A stretch of 64,000 bases of DNA from Phycisphaerales bacterium (GTDB lineage: Bacteria > Planctomycetota > Phycisphaerae > Phycisphaerales > SM1A02). Where the stretch lies: NCBI GenBank assembly GCA_029247205.1, contig JAQWLT010000022.1:1-64000 (forward strand), read 5' to 3'. Of this stretch, positions 27,621 to 36,525 are shown in pieces. Both the position numbers and the translations under genes were made by a program. Each line of letters opens with the position of its first letter. The first letter of the stretch is position 1. The notes below the pieces were generated by a model. That model worked only from the letters and a program-made list of their open reading frames with translations, was not told where the DNA came from and did not search any database.

Positions 27621-27715
27621 CTTCCATTGCCTATCTTGAGGTGCTGAGCATTGAATCGTGGTCGCTGCCTGGGGAAAGGTGCGATCCCAACAAGAGTGAG
27701 TAAGAGGAGCCCCCC

Positions 27716-29728
27716 GTGATTACCCATCGAATCCGAATCGTCGCTTTGGCCGCGGCAGCTGTAGTTACCGGCATGGCTTGGGCAACTGGCCCAGATATTG
27801 TGGCTTGGTATGTCGCAAATGATGTTGCCTACCACGGCTCCTCTGGGGGAATCGGTGGCTATGCCATCAGCACAACCTCATGCAACTTCGGTGATGAGGA
27901 GGCCGCCTGGTATGGCGGCACGAATGAAACCCCGCTGATCGGCCAGAACGCGTACCGCATGAAAGATGGTCGCTTCGAACAGATCGGCATGTCGTGGCTG
28001 AAGCATTCATTCTGTGCTCTGAGCGAACCCGGCTGCGGGACTTGTCAGGCAACCGACTGCAACACACTTGGTATTGGATGCGCCGACACCTACGGATCTG
28101 GTCTCAACACCAACCCGAACGCGCCTCGTTCAGACGTCGACGCTTTCATGGGCTCCTACCCCTATCCGTTCTCAATTTCAAATAGCGGTCCGGCGGTGCT
28201 TCGCGCAAACCTGCAGATTCATAACAATGATGTTGAGCCGTCAATGAATGCTGGAGCGAAGTACTACCTCGAGGCGTACTACATCAGCACGGACGATGCC
28301 CCTGCTGGGAATCATGCCAATAACGCCTCATGGCGTGAAGTTGTCTTTAGTAGCATCAGTAATGTCAGTTCAATTGGCGACACTGAAGTTGAAGAGCAGG
28401 CCATTCGAAAATGGGCTGTCGAAGACTCTAGTGTTGATATGAACGAAGCACATGTGGCAAATGAAGGCTTCTTCATCGTCGGTGCGAAAGCTACGGATCT
28501 TGGTGGTGGCATGTGGCACTACGAGTACGCCGTATACAACCACAACTCTGACTTAAGTGGCGGCTCGTTCCAGGTTCCGCTGCCGAGTAGCGCGACGGCT
28601 ACAAATATCGGCTTCCATGATGTGGACTATCACAGCGGCGAGGTCTACGACGGCACCGATTGGTCTGCCGTAGTCGCCCCCGGCTCTATTACATGGAGCA
28701 CAGAATCGTACGCTCAGAACCAGAACGCCAATGCCTTGCGTTGGTCAACGATGTACAACTTCCGATTTGACGCCAATGTAGCGCCAACAACTGCGACGGT
28801 CACCATCGGTATGTTCAAGCCCGGCGGAGCTTCGTCCACGAGCGTCGAGACAATCGCTCCACCTGCGGCTCCGATCGACCCATGTACTCTCCCACTTGGG
28901 TTCTGCCCAGAAGATATTGACAGCAATTACATCGTGGACGTCGATGACATGCTCGCAGCCCTCAGTTCCTTTGGTGAATGTGGCGATGGCACGTTCAGAC
29001 CTCAGGGTGATGTCAATGGCGACTGCTGCGCAGACGTCGACGACCTCTTGCAGCTCATTGGCGTTTGGGGCATGGAATGCACACCTGTTGGCGCATGCTG
29101 CCTACCTGCTGGTGGATGCGACATGATTTCGCAGGCCGACTGCGACGAGGTCTCTGGTGAGTGGGCGGGAGAAGGCAATTCTTGTGCCGCAGCCAATTGC
29201 CCATCGCCTGGAGCATGCTGCGCTACGGACGGCTCATGCATCTATGTGATGGCCGATGCGTGCACCGATGGCACATGGCAAGGCAATGGCGTTTCATGTG
29301 AAGACGTCAACTGCCCGATCGCAGGCGCTGGTGACGAATGCGAGGTCGCCTTGATTGCCTCCGTTGGAGAGAACTCATTCGAAACCAACACAGCCACGCC
29401 CAGTTCGCCCCAACCTGATGACTCGATGTGTCCGGGCACGTATCTTGACTGGGGAAATAGCAATGACATTTGGTTCCTGTTTGTTCCCGAGGCGAGTGGA
29501 GACCTGCTCTTTACGACCTGTGACGCAAGCAGCTACGACACCTCAATGGCGATATACGAGGATTCATGCGACAACCAAGTGGCATGCAATGGTGATTCGT
29601 CTGACGGCAGTGGTTGCCAGTCGTTCTTCTCAGCGGTCAATCTGACCGTGACCGCCGGCGAGACCTACTACATCCGCATCGGTGGATGGCAAGGCTCAGC
29701 CGGATCAGGCACACTGACGATCGAGTAG
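27716..29728 (+). CDS. Secreted multidomain protein with dockerin-like loops and GACC cysteine repeats
   Basis: A 670-aa exported protein with a GTG start preceded by AGAGGAG and a signal peptide ending near GMAWA. Residues 24-385 are a beta-rich extracellular domain without a recognised family. Around residues 400-450 two calcium-loop motifs (DIDSNYIVDVDD and DVNGDCCADVDD) resemble dockerin-type repeats common in Phycisphaerae. Two GACC-starting cysteine modules follow (GACCLPAGGCDM and GACCATDGSC). The C-terminus (WFLFVPEASGDLLFTTCDAS, YYIRIGGW) looks like a pre-peptidase C-terminal beta-sandwich. It may be a cell-surface or matrix protein. The catalytic role, if any, is not visible. Confidence 0.75.
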   Translation: MITHRIRIVALAAAAVVTGMAWATGPDIVAWYVANDVAYHGSSGGIGGYAISTTSCNFGDEEAAWYGGTNETPLIGQNAYRMKDGRFEQIGMSWLKHSFCALSEPGCGTCQATDCNTLGIGCADTYGSGLNTNPNAPRSDVDAFMGSYPYPFSISNSGPAVLRANLQIHNNDVEPSMNAGAKYYLEAYYISTDDAPAGNHANNASWREVVFSSISNVSSIGDTEVEEQAIRKWAVEDSSVDMNEAHVANEGFFIVGAKATDLGGGMWHYEYAVYNHNSDLSGGSFQVPLPSSATATNIGFHDVDYHSGEVYDGTDWSAVVAPGSITWSTESYAQNQNANALRWSTMYNFRFDANVAPTTATVTIGMFKPGGASSTSVETIAPPAAPIDPCTLPLGFCPEDIDSNYIVDVDDMLAALSSFGECGDGTFRPQGDVNGDCCADVDDLLQLIGVWGMECTPVGACCLPAGGCDMISQADCDEVSGEWAGEGNSCAAANCPSPGACCATDGSCIYVMADACTDGTWQGNGVSCEDVNCPIAGAGDECEVALIASVGENSFETNTATPSSPQPDDSMCPGTYLDWGNSNDIWFLFVPEASGDLLFTTCDASSYDTSMAIYEDSCDNQVACNGDSSDGSGCQSFFSAVNLTVTAGETYYIRIGGWQGSAGSGTLTIE

Positions 29729-29755
29729 CCGCCGACATTTCGTTGTTTATGAAAT

Positions 29756-29787
29756 CAGGCCCCTCGGACCCACGTCCGAGGGGCCTG
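29756..29787 (+). terminator. Terminator hairpin after the dockerin-like protein gene
   Basis: CAGGCCCCTCGGAC and GTCCGAGGGGCCTG form a perfect 14-bp stem with a CCAC loop, 27 bases after the stop at 29728. A short TTAGTT follows rather than a full T-run. The location between two same-strand genes supports termination. Confidence 0.75.
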
Positions 29788-29894
29788 TTAGTTCACCAAG
29801 CGTGTTGTTTGTAGGTGCCCACTATTCAAACACCACTCAACTCGTGTCGGTCGTACCCTGTCGCCTCAGCCCCTACCTAAAGAGGACTCTGCTT

Positions 29895-32321
29895 GTGATT
29901 GTCTCCACCATTGTGGCACTGACCTGTCTCGAACCTGCCCCCTTAGCCCCCACCCACTTCCTCACCACTGAGGATGTCCGATCGGCTTGGCGGCGACCCG
30001 TCCATACCGATGAGGTCGAGGCATGGGTTGTCGCCGACAAACCGCTGACGTCCAAGATGATGGGCGCACCTGCGTGGACCACTGTGGAACCCGATGACGG
30101 CGGCGCCGTTGCCATACCGCGGGGCGGATGGGGACTCTTTGTCTTCCACTCCGACACCGACACCCCTGCAGTCCTCGATGCCGCCGCATTTGGCGAAGCC
30201 TGGATTAATGGACTGCCCCGTGGCGGTGACACCTATGGAGATGGCCACACACGACTGCCATTTCTCATGCGAGCAGGACGCAACGAAGTTCTACTCCGCT
30301 CTGGTCGCGGCAACCCTGCCCCAAAGGTGTGGACCCGTGACATGCTGGCACAACACGAAGCGTCTCCTGGAGCGCCGCGTGTAGCACTGCTTGGTGATCG
30401 AGATCGAACACTGCCCGACGCCATCGCTGGTCGCCCATTTGACGAGTGGGCTGCGATCCTTATTTACAACGTCGATGCTACGCCGCTTACAGGGACGCAC
30501 CTCTCTGTGACCATGGGCGATCTTTCGACCGTGACTGCTGTTCCCACCATCCAGCCGCTCTCGTTTCTGAAGGTTCCGGTTCAACTACGCGGACCAGCAA
30601 GCGATGCTGGATCGACTGAGTGCACGATTCAATTACAAGACGCTCGTGGCGTCAACCTCGACATCGACACGGTTTCCATTCGCGTCCGCACCCCCGAACA
30701 GTGGCGGAAGCAGACCTTCATCAGCAGCATTGACAACAGCGTGCAGTACTACGGCTTTGTCCCCCCAGAGCCTGGTGGCGACATGCTTCCCGGAACCGTA
30801 CTCTCACTGCATGGTGCCTCGGTCAAGGGTGGGCGACAAGCGTCGTGTTACCGAAGTCGACCTTGGTGTATGGTCGTCGCGCCGACCAATCGCAGGCCGT
30901 TTGGCTTTGACTGGGAAGAGTGGGGACGACTCGACGCGCTTGAAGCCATGGACAATGCGCAAAGCCGCTTTCCAAACAATCCTGGCCTCGCTTGGCTGAC
31001 CGGGCACTCTATGGGCGGGCACGGCACTTGGAATATTGGACTGACGGTGCCCGAGCGCTTTGCCGCCATCGCCCCAAGCGCCGGCTGGCAGAGTTTTTGG
31101 ACATACGGCGGGCCTGAACGGTACCCAGCCGATGGCGGGGTGCGTGAACTGCTTCGACGCGCCGCAAACCCAAGCGACACCGAACTCTTGATTCCCAATG
31201 CCGATCGATTTGGCATCTATGTTCTGCACGGTGATCAAGATGAGACCGTTCCAGTTTCAGAAGCGCGGGCGATGCGTGAGAAACTCGGCAGCACCCACGC
31301 CGACTTCGCCTATTACGAACGCCCAGGCGCCGGACACTGGTGGGGCGACGAGTGCATGGACTGGCCCCCCCTCTTTGAGTTTCTCAAGCGACACACACTG
31401 GGCGAAGGTGGTCGCCGTGACCGACTCGTCTTTGTCACTGTTGACCCATCCGCGTCCTCTACCTGTGACTGGGTAAGCATCAATCAGCAACGCATCTGTC
31501 TTGAGCCGAGCACAGTTAACTTGGCGATTGAACAATCGGATCAGGGCACAACGATCACTGGAAATACCGACAACATCCGTCGCCTGTCAATCGACCCCAT
31601 GCATCCGGATGTTGACGGTGTTACCGAAGTCACGCTTGATGGCGGATCGCCTATTCAGATCAATGGCACGACAATGGTTCATCTGCTTCGCAGCGAAAGT
31701 GACCTGTGGACACTCGACAAAGCTGCACCAACCGACGAGAAGAATGCGACTCGCAATGGGCGGCTCCGTAGCGCCTGGAACAACAACGTGCTCCTCATTG
31801 TCGGCACGACCGGAACAACGGATGAGACGACGTGGAATCGGGCCCGCGCACGCCAAGATGCTGAACGTTGGTGGTACCGCGGAAATGGTCTTGTCGAGAT
31901 TATCGACGACACCAACTTCTCCCCAACGGAAAATCCAGATCGTGGAATCATGTTGTATGGAAATGCCGACTCAAATGGCGCCTGGAAGACGCTACTCGGC
32001 AAGTCTCCAGTCCAAGTCACAAGGGACAGCGTTCGGGTTGGGGATCGGGTGCTTCCAGGCCCACTCGCCGTCACAATTGTGCGGCCACGTCCAGGTAGCG
32101 ACATCGCAAGTGTTGCCGCCGTCATTGGCACCAGCGGCGAAGGGCAGCGACTTGCCGCAACGCTCCCTCTCTTCTTCTCAGGTGTGGGTTGGCCCGATTG
32201 GATGGTCATGGAACCGTCTGTACTGAGCAAGGGCGAAGATGGAATCGTCGGGCTTGGCTTCTTTGGCCATGACTGGGAAATTCAAAACAATCAATCGGCG
32301 TGGCGGGGTGTGGTCGACTGA
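29895..32321 (+). CDS. Large secreted alpha/beta-hydrolase (esterase/peptidase-like)
   Basis: About 808 aa with the preferred GTG start at 29895 (GAGGA nine bases upstream), which begins a signal peptide (VIVSTIVALTCLEPAPLA). The ORF track start at 29802 adds 31 residues without that layout. The N-terminal 250 residues are beta-rich. The hydrolase domain contains GTVLSLHGAS, the nucleophile in LTGHSMGGHGTWNI, the Asp region VLHGDQDETVP and the His region GAGHWWGDECMDW. It resembles PHB-depolymerase or prolyl-oligopeptidase-like esterases. A further 300-residue C-terminal extension has no recognised domain. The substrate is unknown. Transcription probably starts after the hairpin at 29756. Confidence 0.75.
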   Translation: MIVSTIVALTCLEPAPLAPTHFLTTEDVRSAWRRPVHTDEVEAWVVADKPLTSKMMGAPAWTTVEPDDGGAVAIPRGGWGLFVFHSDTDTPAVLDAAAFGEAWINGLPRGGDTYGDGHTRLPFLMRAGRNEVLLRSGRGNPAPKVWTRDMLAQHEASPGAPRVALLGDRDRTLPDAIAGRPFDEWAAILIYNVDATPLTGTHLSVTMGDLSTVTAVPTIQPLSFLKVPVQLRGPASDAGSTECTIQLQDARGVNLDIDTVSIRVRTPEQWRKQTFISSIDNSVQYYGFVPPEPGGDMLPGTVLSLHGASVKGGRQASCYRSRPWCMVVAPTNRRPFGFDWEEWGRLDALEAMDNAQSRFPNNPGLAWLTGHSMGGHGTWNIGLTVPERFAAIAPSAGWQSFWTYGGPERYPADGGVRELLRRAANPSDTELLIPNADRFGIYVLHGDQDETVPVSEARAMREKLGSTHADFAYYERPGAGHWWGDECMDWPPLFEFLKRHTLGEGGRRDRLVFVTVDPSASSTCDWVSINQQRICLEPSTVNLAIEQSDQGTTITGNTDNIRRLSIDPMHPDVDGVTEVTLDGGSPIQINGTTMVHLLRSESDLWTLDKAAPTDEKNATRNGRLRSAWNNNVLLIVGTTGTTDETTWNRARARQDAERWWYRGNGLVEIIDDTNFSPTENPDRGIMLYGNADSNGAWKTLLGKSPVQVTRDSVRVGDRVLPGPLAVTIVRPRPGSDIASVAAVIGTSGEGQRLAATLPLFFSGVGWPDWMVMEPSVLSKGEDGIVGLGFFGHDWEIQNNQSAWRGVVD

Positions 32322-32451
32322 ACTGCATGTAAATCGCCCGCGAAGTGAAGTTTTTACGCCCATCAAATAAGTCGTTCCCACCTCGAATGCTGTAGTGTCG
32401 CGGGATACTGGTGATCACTACTCGCTGTCTCGCTCCCATTAGAGGTATCTC

Positions 32452-34050
32452 ATGCGACTACTTAGTTTGGCCATCGTGTTCGCTGCAGCCGTTTTTGCCG
32501 CTGCCTTTATTGTGCTTGGCCTGTTGGTCAGTGGGCTGTGGTACATCGGCCTGATCTGGGCTGTTCCAACCGCAATGGTTGGTATCTGGGACTTGCTGCA
32601 AACGAAGCACAGCATCCTTCGCAACTATCCGATACTTGGACATCTCCGATACTTCTTCGAGAGCATCCGCCCGGAGATGATGCAATACTTCGTCGAGACC
32701 GACGAGTCGGGCAAGCCATACAACCGTGTTCAACGCACGGCCATTTATGAACGAGCGAAGAATGTCGAGGGCACGAAGCCATTCGGCACTGAACTCGACG
32801 TCTATAGCACCGAATACGAATACATCACACACTCAGTCGCACCGAAGCCGAAGCAGGACCATATGTTTACGGTCAAGGTTGGCAATGAGCAGTGCAGTCG
32901 CCCCTATGACGCTTCAATTCTGAATGTGTCCGCCATGTCCTTTGGTGCCCTCAGTCCAAATGCACTCGAGGCACTCAATAAGGGCGCAAAAATGGGTGGG
33001 TTCTTTCACGACACGGGGGAAGGCGGCTGCAGCCCGTATCACACCAAACACGGAGGCGATCTCGTGTGGGAAGTTGGCACTGGCTACTTCGGTTGCCGCA
33101 ATGAACAGGGCCAGTTCGACCCGGGCCTCTTTCATGAGACCGCCTCAATAGATCAGATCAAGATGGTTGAGATAAAGGTTTCGCAGGGTGCAAAGGCTGG
33201 CCACGGCGGCGTGCTCCCTGGGGCGAAGGTCGATGCTGAGATTGCGCGGGTTCGTGGTGTTCCTGAAGGAAAGGACTGCATATCTCCCGCCTTTCACACA
33301 GCGTTTTCTACGCCAACGGAACTGCTGGAATTTACCGCAAAGATTCGAGACCTCAGTGGCGGCAAGCCTGCTGGCTTCAAACTCTGCATTGGCCGCCCAC
33401 ACGAGTTTCTCGCAATCTGCAAGGCGATGACCACGACAGGCATCTACCCAGACTTCATTGTTATTGACGGCGCAGAAGGTGGAACCGGCGCTGGCCCAGT
33501 TGAGTTCCTTGATCACATGGGGGTCCCCTTGACTGAAGGTCTCCTCTTTGCCCACAACGCCCTCGTGGGAATGGGCTTGCGAACGCATATGCGGATTGCT
33601 GCAAGTGCAAAAGTTGCAACTGCATTCAATATTGCCTCGCGACTCGCCATCGGCGCCGACTGGTGCAACGCAGCGAGAGCCTTCATGTTCGCGGTTGGCT
33701 GTATTCAGGCTGAACGCTGCCACACCAATACGTGCCCGGTCGGTGTTGCAACACAGGATCCCAATCTATTCCGTGGACTGGTCGTTGATGACAAAGCAAA
33801 CAGAGCCATGCACTACCACTGCAATACGCTTGAAGCATTGGCTGAAGTCACAGCCGCTGCGGGTCTCATGCATCCGTCTGAGTTCAAGCCGTGCCATCTC
33901 GTTCGCCGCACAACACCAACCCAAGTGTTGCCATACTCCGAGATCTATGACTTCCTTGAGCCAGAGGAGTTGCTGAACTCCGCACCTGGCCCAAGATGGA
34001 AGGAGTGGCTCAACCACGCAAGCCCAGACACCTTTGACCGAGTAGCTTGA
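32452..34050 (+). CDS. FMN-binding glutamate-synthase-like membrane protein
   Basis: A 532-aa protein of the stand-alone glutamate-synthase large-subunit-like family (Glu_synthase, FMN/Fe-S domain only). The first 45 residues hold two hydrophobic helices (FAAAVFAAAFIVLGLLV and WYIGLIWAVPTAMVGIW). The TIM-barrel synthase domain begins near residue 150 with ILNVSAMSFGALSPNA, and later has GAEGGTGAGPVEF for FMN binding. The cysteine motif CIQAERCHTNTCPVG matches the 3Fe-4S ligands of GOGAT. The glutaminase domain is absent, so it does not use glutamine in the usual way. AGAGG lies six bases before the ATG. It is followed at once by the Ni superoxide dismutase gene. Confidence 0.88.
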   Translation: MRLLSLAIVFAAAVFAAAFIVLGLLVSGLWYIGLIWAVPTAMVGIWDLLQTKHSILRNYPILGHLRYFFESIRPEMMQYFVETDESGKPYNRVQRTAIYERAKNVEGTKPFGTELDVYSTEYEYITHSVAPKPKQDHMFTVKVGNEQCSRPYDASILNVSAMSFGALSPNALEALNKGAKMGGFFHDTGEGGCSPYHTKHGGDLVWEVGTGYFGCRNEQGQFDPGLFHETASIDQIKMVEIKVSQGAKAGHGGVLPGAKVDAEIARVRGVPEGKDCISPAFHTAFSTPTELLEFTAKIRDLSGGKPAGFKLCIGRPHEFLAICKAMTTTGIYPDFIVIDGAEGGTGAGPVEFLDHMGVPLTEGLLFAHNALVGMGLRTHMRIAASAKVATAFNIASRLAIGADWCNAARAFMFAVGCIQAERCHTNTCPVGVATQDPNLFRGLVVDDKANRAMHYHCNTLEALAEVTAAAGLMHPSEFKPCHLVRRTTPTQVLPYSEIYDFLEPEELLNSAPGPRWKEWLNHASPDTFDRVA

Positions 34051-34070
34051 AACTCAGGAGCTCAAACCCA

Positions 34071-34532
34071 ATGATTCGAACATCTCTTGCCGTGTCCTTC
34101 GCTCTCCTAATCGGCCTCTTCGCCCTGCTCGCCAATACATCAGCCGATGCGCATTGCCAGATTCCTTGCGGAATCTACGATGACGGCGCCCGCATTTCAG
34201 AAATGCGAGAAAACGCTACGTCCATTCGCAAAGCGATATCTGAGATTTCCTCAACCATGGGCGATGGCACTGTTGTGGCATTCAATCAAGCAACACGGTG
34301 GGTCATCGAAAAAGACCGATCGGCCACGGCTATTCAAGAGATTGCCGCTGACTACTTTCTCACACAAAGAGTCAAGGCTGCTGAGGGTGAGGCGCGCACC
34401 GCATACGTCGAACAACTTGAGGGATTTCATGCTGTCATGGTTACGGCGATGAAGTGTAAACAACAAGTCGACACCAAGGCGGTCGATTCCCTTGATGCGG
34501 CCATCAATACTGTTGCCAAATGGTATGAGTAG
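34071..34532 (+). CDS. sodN: Secreted nickel superoxide dismutase
   Basis: The predicted product starts with a 27-residue Sec signal peptide (MIRTSLAVSFALLIGLFALL, ending SADA). The mature chain then begins HCQIPCGIYDD, the nickel-hook motif HCxxPCGxY of NiSOD, with His1, Cys2 and Cys6 as metal ligands. The mature length of about 126 aa suits the four-helix NiSOD subunit (117 aa in Streptomyces). The expected Asp3 is Gln. ATG 34071 is preceded by AGGAG; the ORF track start at 34047 overlaps the upstream stop and would lengthen the leader. Signal cleavage would itself expose His1, so the SodX protease would not be needed. No sodX is seen nearby. It is cotranscribed with the FMN protein. Confidence 0.92.
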   Translation: MIRTSLAVSFALLIGLFALLANTSADAHCQIPCGIYDDGARISEMRENATSIRKAISEISSTMGDGTVVAFNQATRWVIEKDRSATAIQEIAADYFLTQRVKAAEGEARTAYVEQLEGFHAVMVTAMKCKQQVDTKAVDSLDAAINTVAKWYE

Positions 34533-34539
34533 CAAGACG

Positions 34540-35253
34540 CTACTGACTTGCGGTCTTGTCAGTCACCGGATCTGGCTTCTCTTTCTTGGGCTTTCGGAAG
34601 TCAAGATCCTCGATCTTTCCAAAGACCGCTGTAGAAATATTGGCAAGGTGTGATGCAATACGCTTGTAGTGACGAGATCGAAGTGAATAGGCCACCGCGG
34701 AATGGGTGGCAACCGTGCGACGATCGTGCAAGAGCGATGCTTCTACTGCGTCGCACTCCCCACGAATTCGATCAGCAGCTTTGATAGCCTTCTTCGCCTT
34801 CTTGGTGCTCGACTCCACAAATGCCTCAATCACCAAAGGGAAGAGCCCTCCAACATTCTGGCAAATCTCTTCGAGCGGCTCGTGGTATCGATCTATCTTG
34901 TAGTCGCTGGTGTAGTACTGAGCAACCTCGAATAGATTCTTGCAATAGTCGCCAATCCGCTCGGCGTCCTTCGCAACACTCATCAGTGCCAAGCATCCAG
35001 CAATATCAGCGATCTTATTAACACTCAAGTGTGTCAAGATGTTTGCCCGCACTGTGCGAAGGAGCGTGTTGATCTCCTGATCTTTGCTGTACAACGGCAC
35101 CTCTACATCTACATCAAGTTTGTCGCCTCGCAACACCCCATTAGCCTCATGAAACATCCACTCGGCGGCGTGTAGCATCTCTGCAAACTGAGCAAAGGCC
35201 TCATCGAGCTTGTTGTCGCCAGATTTTAATGCTGCGATCAATTGACCAAGCAT
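34540..35253 (-). CDS. phoU: PhoU-like phosphate-signalling protein
   Basis: A 237-aa all-helical protein of the PhoU family, with repeated acidic helices and the PhoU signature NKIADIAGCLALMSVAKDAERIGDYCKNLFE. PhoU links phosphate uptake to the PhoR/PhoB system. ATG 35253 has AAAGGAG seven bases upstream. The ORF track GTG at 35304 overlaps the transporter stop as GTGA but has a weaker site, so the internal ATG is preferred. It is the last gene of phoB-phoR-transporter-phoU and converges with sodN, seven bases away. A lysine-rich tail ends the protein. Confidence 0.85.
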   Translation of the reverse strand: MLGQLIAALKSGDNKLDEAFAQFAEMLHAAEWMFHEANGVLRGDKLDVDVEVPLYSKDQEINTLLRTVRANILTHLSVNKIADIAGCLALMSVAKDAERIGDYCKNLFEVAQYYTSDYKIDRYHEPLEEICQNVGGLFPLVIEAFVESSTKKAKKAIKAADRIRGECDAVEASLLHDRRTVATHSAVAYSLRSRHYKRIASHLANISTAVFGKIEDLDFRKPKKEKPDPVTDKTASQ

Positions 35254-35300
35254 GTGTGCACTCCTTTGATTCACCGTATTCGATGCGGATGAATCTTGCG

Positions 35301-36467
35301 TCACTCAGAGAAGAATAAGATCTCGGTGATTGTCAATCCAACGACTGGAATGACTACAAAGACACCGATGAGAAAGAAGAACGCGTACTTTCGATTGCGT
35401 ACCGCAAGGCCGCTATACCACTTCGAGAGCCTGATTGGAAATTTCCTCGCGGGATACCAGAGGGCATTATCAAACAAGTTGAAGAGGACGTGTGAGACTG
35501 CCACCGTCACCGCTCCTGCTGTCGGATTGGCTGTGGCCGCCAACACACCAGTCACGGTGGTGCCAATATTGCACCCCAGCATGAAAGGAAAAACTCGCCG
35601 CAACTTTACAATGCCTGCTCCAGCAATTGGCACCATCAAACTTGTTGTGACCGAACTCGATTGCACTGCAACAGTCGAGCCAATGCCAGAGAGCCACGCA
35701 AAAAAGTCATTGCGAAATACGACCTTACTAAAGAGGCCTTCAAGACGCTGCAACAATGCACCCTTGAGGCTCTTAACCAGGCCAATCAGTGCGGTAAAGA
35801 GCACCAATAAACCAACCACAGCAACAATGATGCCAAGAGTGGCCGCGTTATCAGTCAACCATCCAGCCGCGCTTTGCACGACTTCAACCAAGGGCTTGGT
35901 GATCAATTTGATCGGGCTGGTGGACTTACTGCCTGGCTCGAGACCCATCAGCTCAGTCATCCACATCGATAGGCGTGTGAGCACGCCGTTTCCGCCGCTA
36001 CTAGGAAGTGCTCGTGTCGCCCACTCGATTGGAAAAAGTATGAGCACGGTCATTACGTTTGGAATGGCGTGCATCAGGGCGGTTGTGTACGAGCGACGGA
36101 ACTGTCGCTTGATGCGCATCGAACCAAGCGACACAATCAAGCCTGTGATGCTCGTGCCAATATTGGCGCCCATGACAGCAAAGACGGCGGTGCCCATCTT
36201 GAGGTCACCAACTGCAACGAGGGTAATAATGAGAGCCGTCGTGAAAGAAGAACTCTGCACGATCGATGTCACAAGTACTGAAGCAAGCAACGCAACAAGC
36301 GGGTTGTCGCCCTGTGCCATTGCCGTCTGAATCCAGTCGGTAGACTTGCCCAGCGACTTGAGCCCGGCCCCCATGATGTTGATGGCCGACAAAAAGAAAT
36401 ACAGCGACGCCATCGCCATCAAGGCGTAGACCCAAAACGGCCGTTGTTTTTCGCTGTTGAGGTTCAA
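35301..36467 (-). CDS. Na+/phosphate cotransporter, NptA/PNaS family (TTG start)
   Basis: A 388-aa integral membrane protein with two inverted Na/Pi-cotransporter repeats. Each carries a QSSS motif (VTSIVQSSSFTTALI and VAVQSSSVTTSLMVP), and GANIGTS and GCNIGTT occur after them, all hallmarks of PF02690 transporters. The PhoU domain often fused to such transporters is here a separate gene. The start is TTG at 36467, with AGGAGG nine bases upstream. Placed between phoR and phoU, it probably supplies phosphate in place of the ABC transporter PstSCAB, which is not seen in this window. Confidence 0.9.
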   Translation of the reverse strand: MNLNSEKQRPFWVYALMAMASLYFFLSAINIMGAGLKSLGKSTDWIQTAMAQGDNPLVALLASVLVTSIVQSSSFTTALIITLVAVGDLKMGTAVFAVMGANIGTSITGLIVSLGSMRIKRQFRRSYTTALMHAIPNVMTVLILFPIEWATRALPSSGGNGVLTRLSMWMTELMGLEPGSKSTSPIKLITKPLVEVVQSAAGWLTDNAATLGIIVAVVGLLVLFTALIGLVKSLKGALLQRLEGLFSKVVFRNDFFAWLSGIGSTVAVQSSSVTTSLMVPIAGAGIVKLRRVFPFMLGCNIGTTVTGVLAATANPTAGAVTVAVSHVLFNLFDNALWYPARKFPIRLSKWYSGLAVRNRKYAFFFLIGVFVVIPVVGLTITEILFFSE

Positions 36468-36482
36468 GCCACATCTCCTCCT

Positions 36483-36499
36483 GCCATCGGTGTGATGGC
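36483..36499 (-). promoter_or_regulatory. Small hairpin in the phoR-transporter gap
   Basis: GCCATC and GATGGC pair around GGTGT within the 58-base gap between phoR and the transporter, just upstream of the AGGAGG ribosome binding site. It could modulate translation of the transporter or mark RNA processing. The stem is only six base pairs and the role is a guess. Confidence 0.25.
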
Positions 36500-36525
36500 T
36501 CGTGCAGCAGAAGACCAGATAGGGC

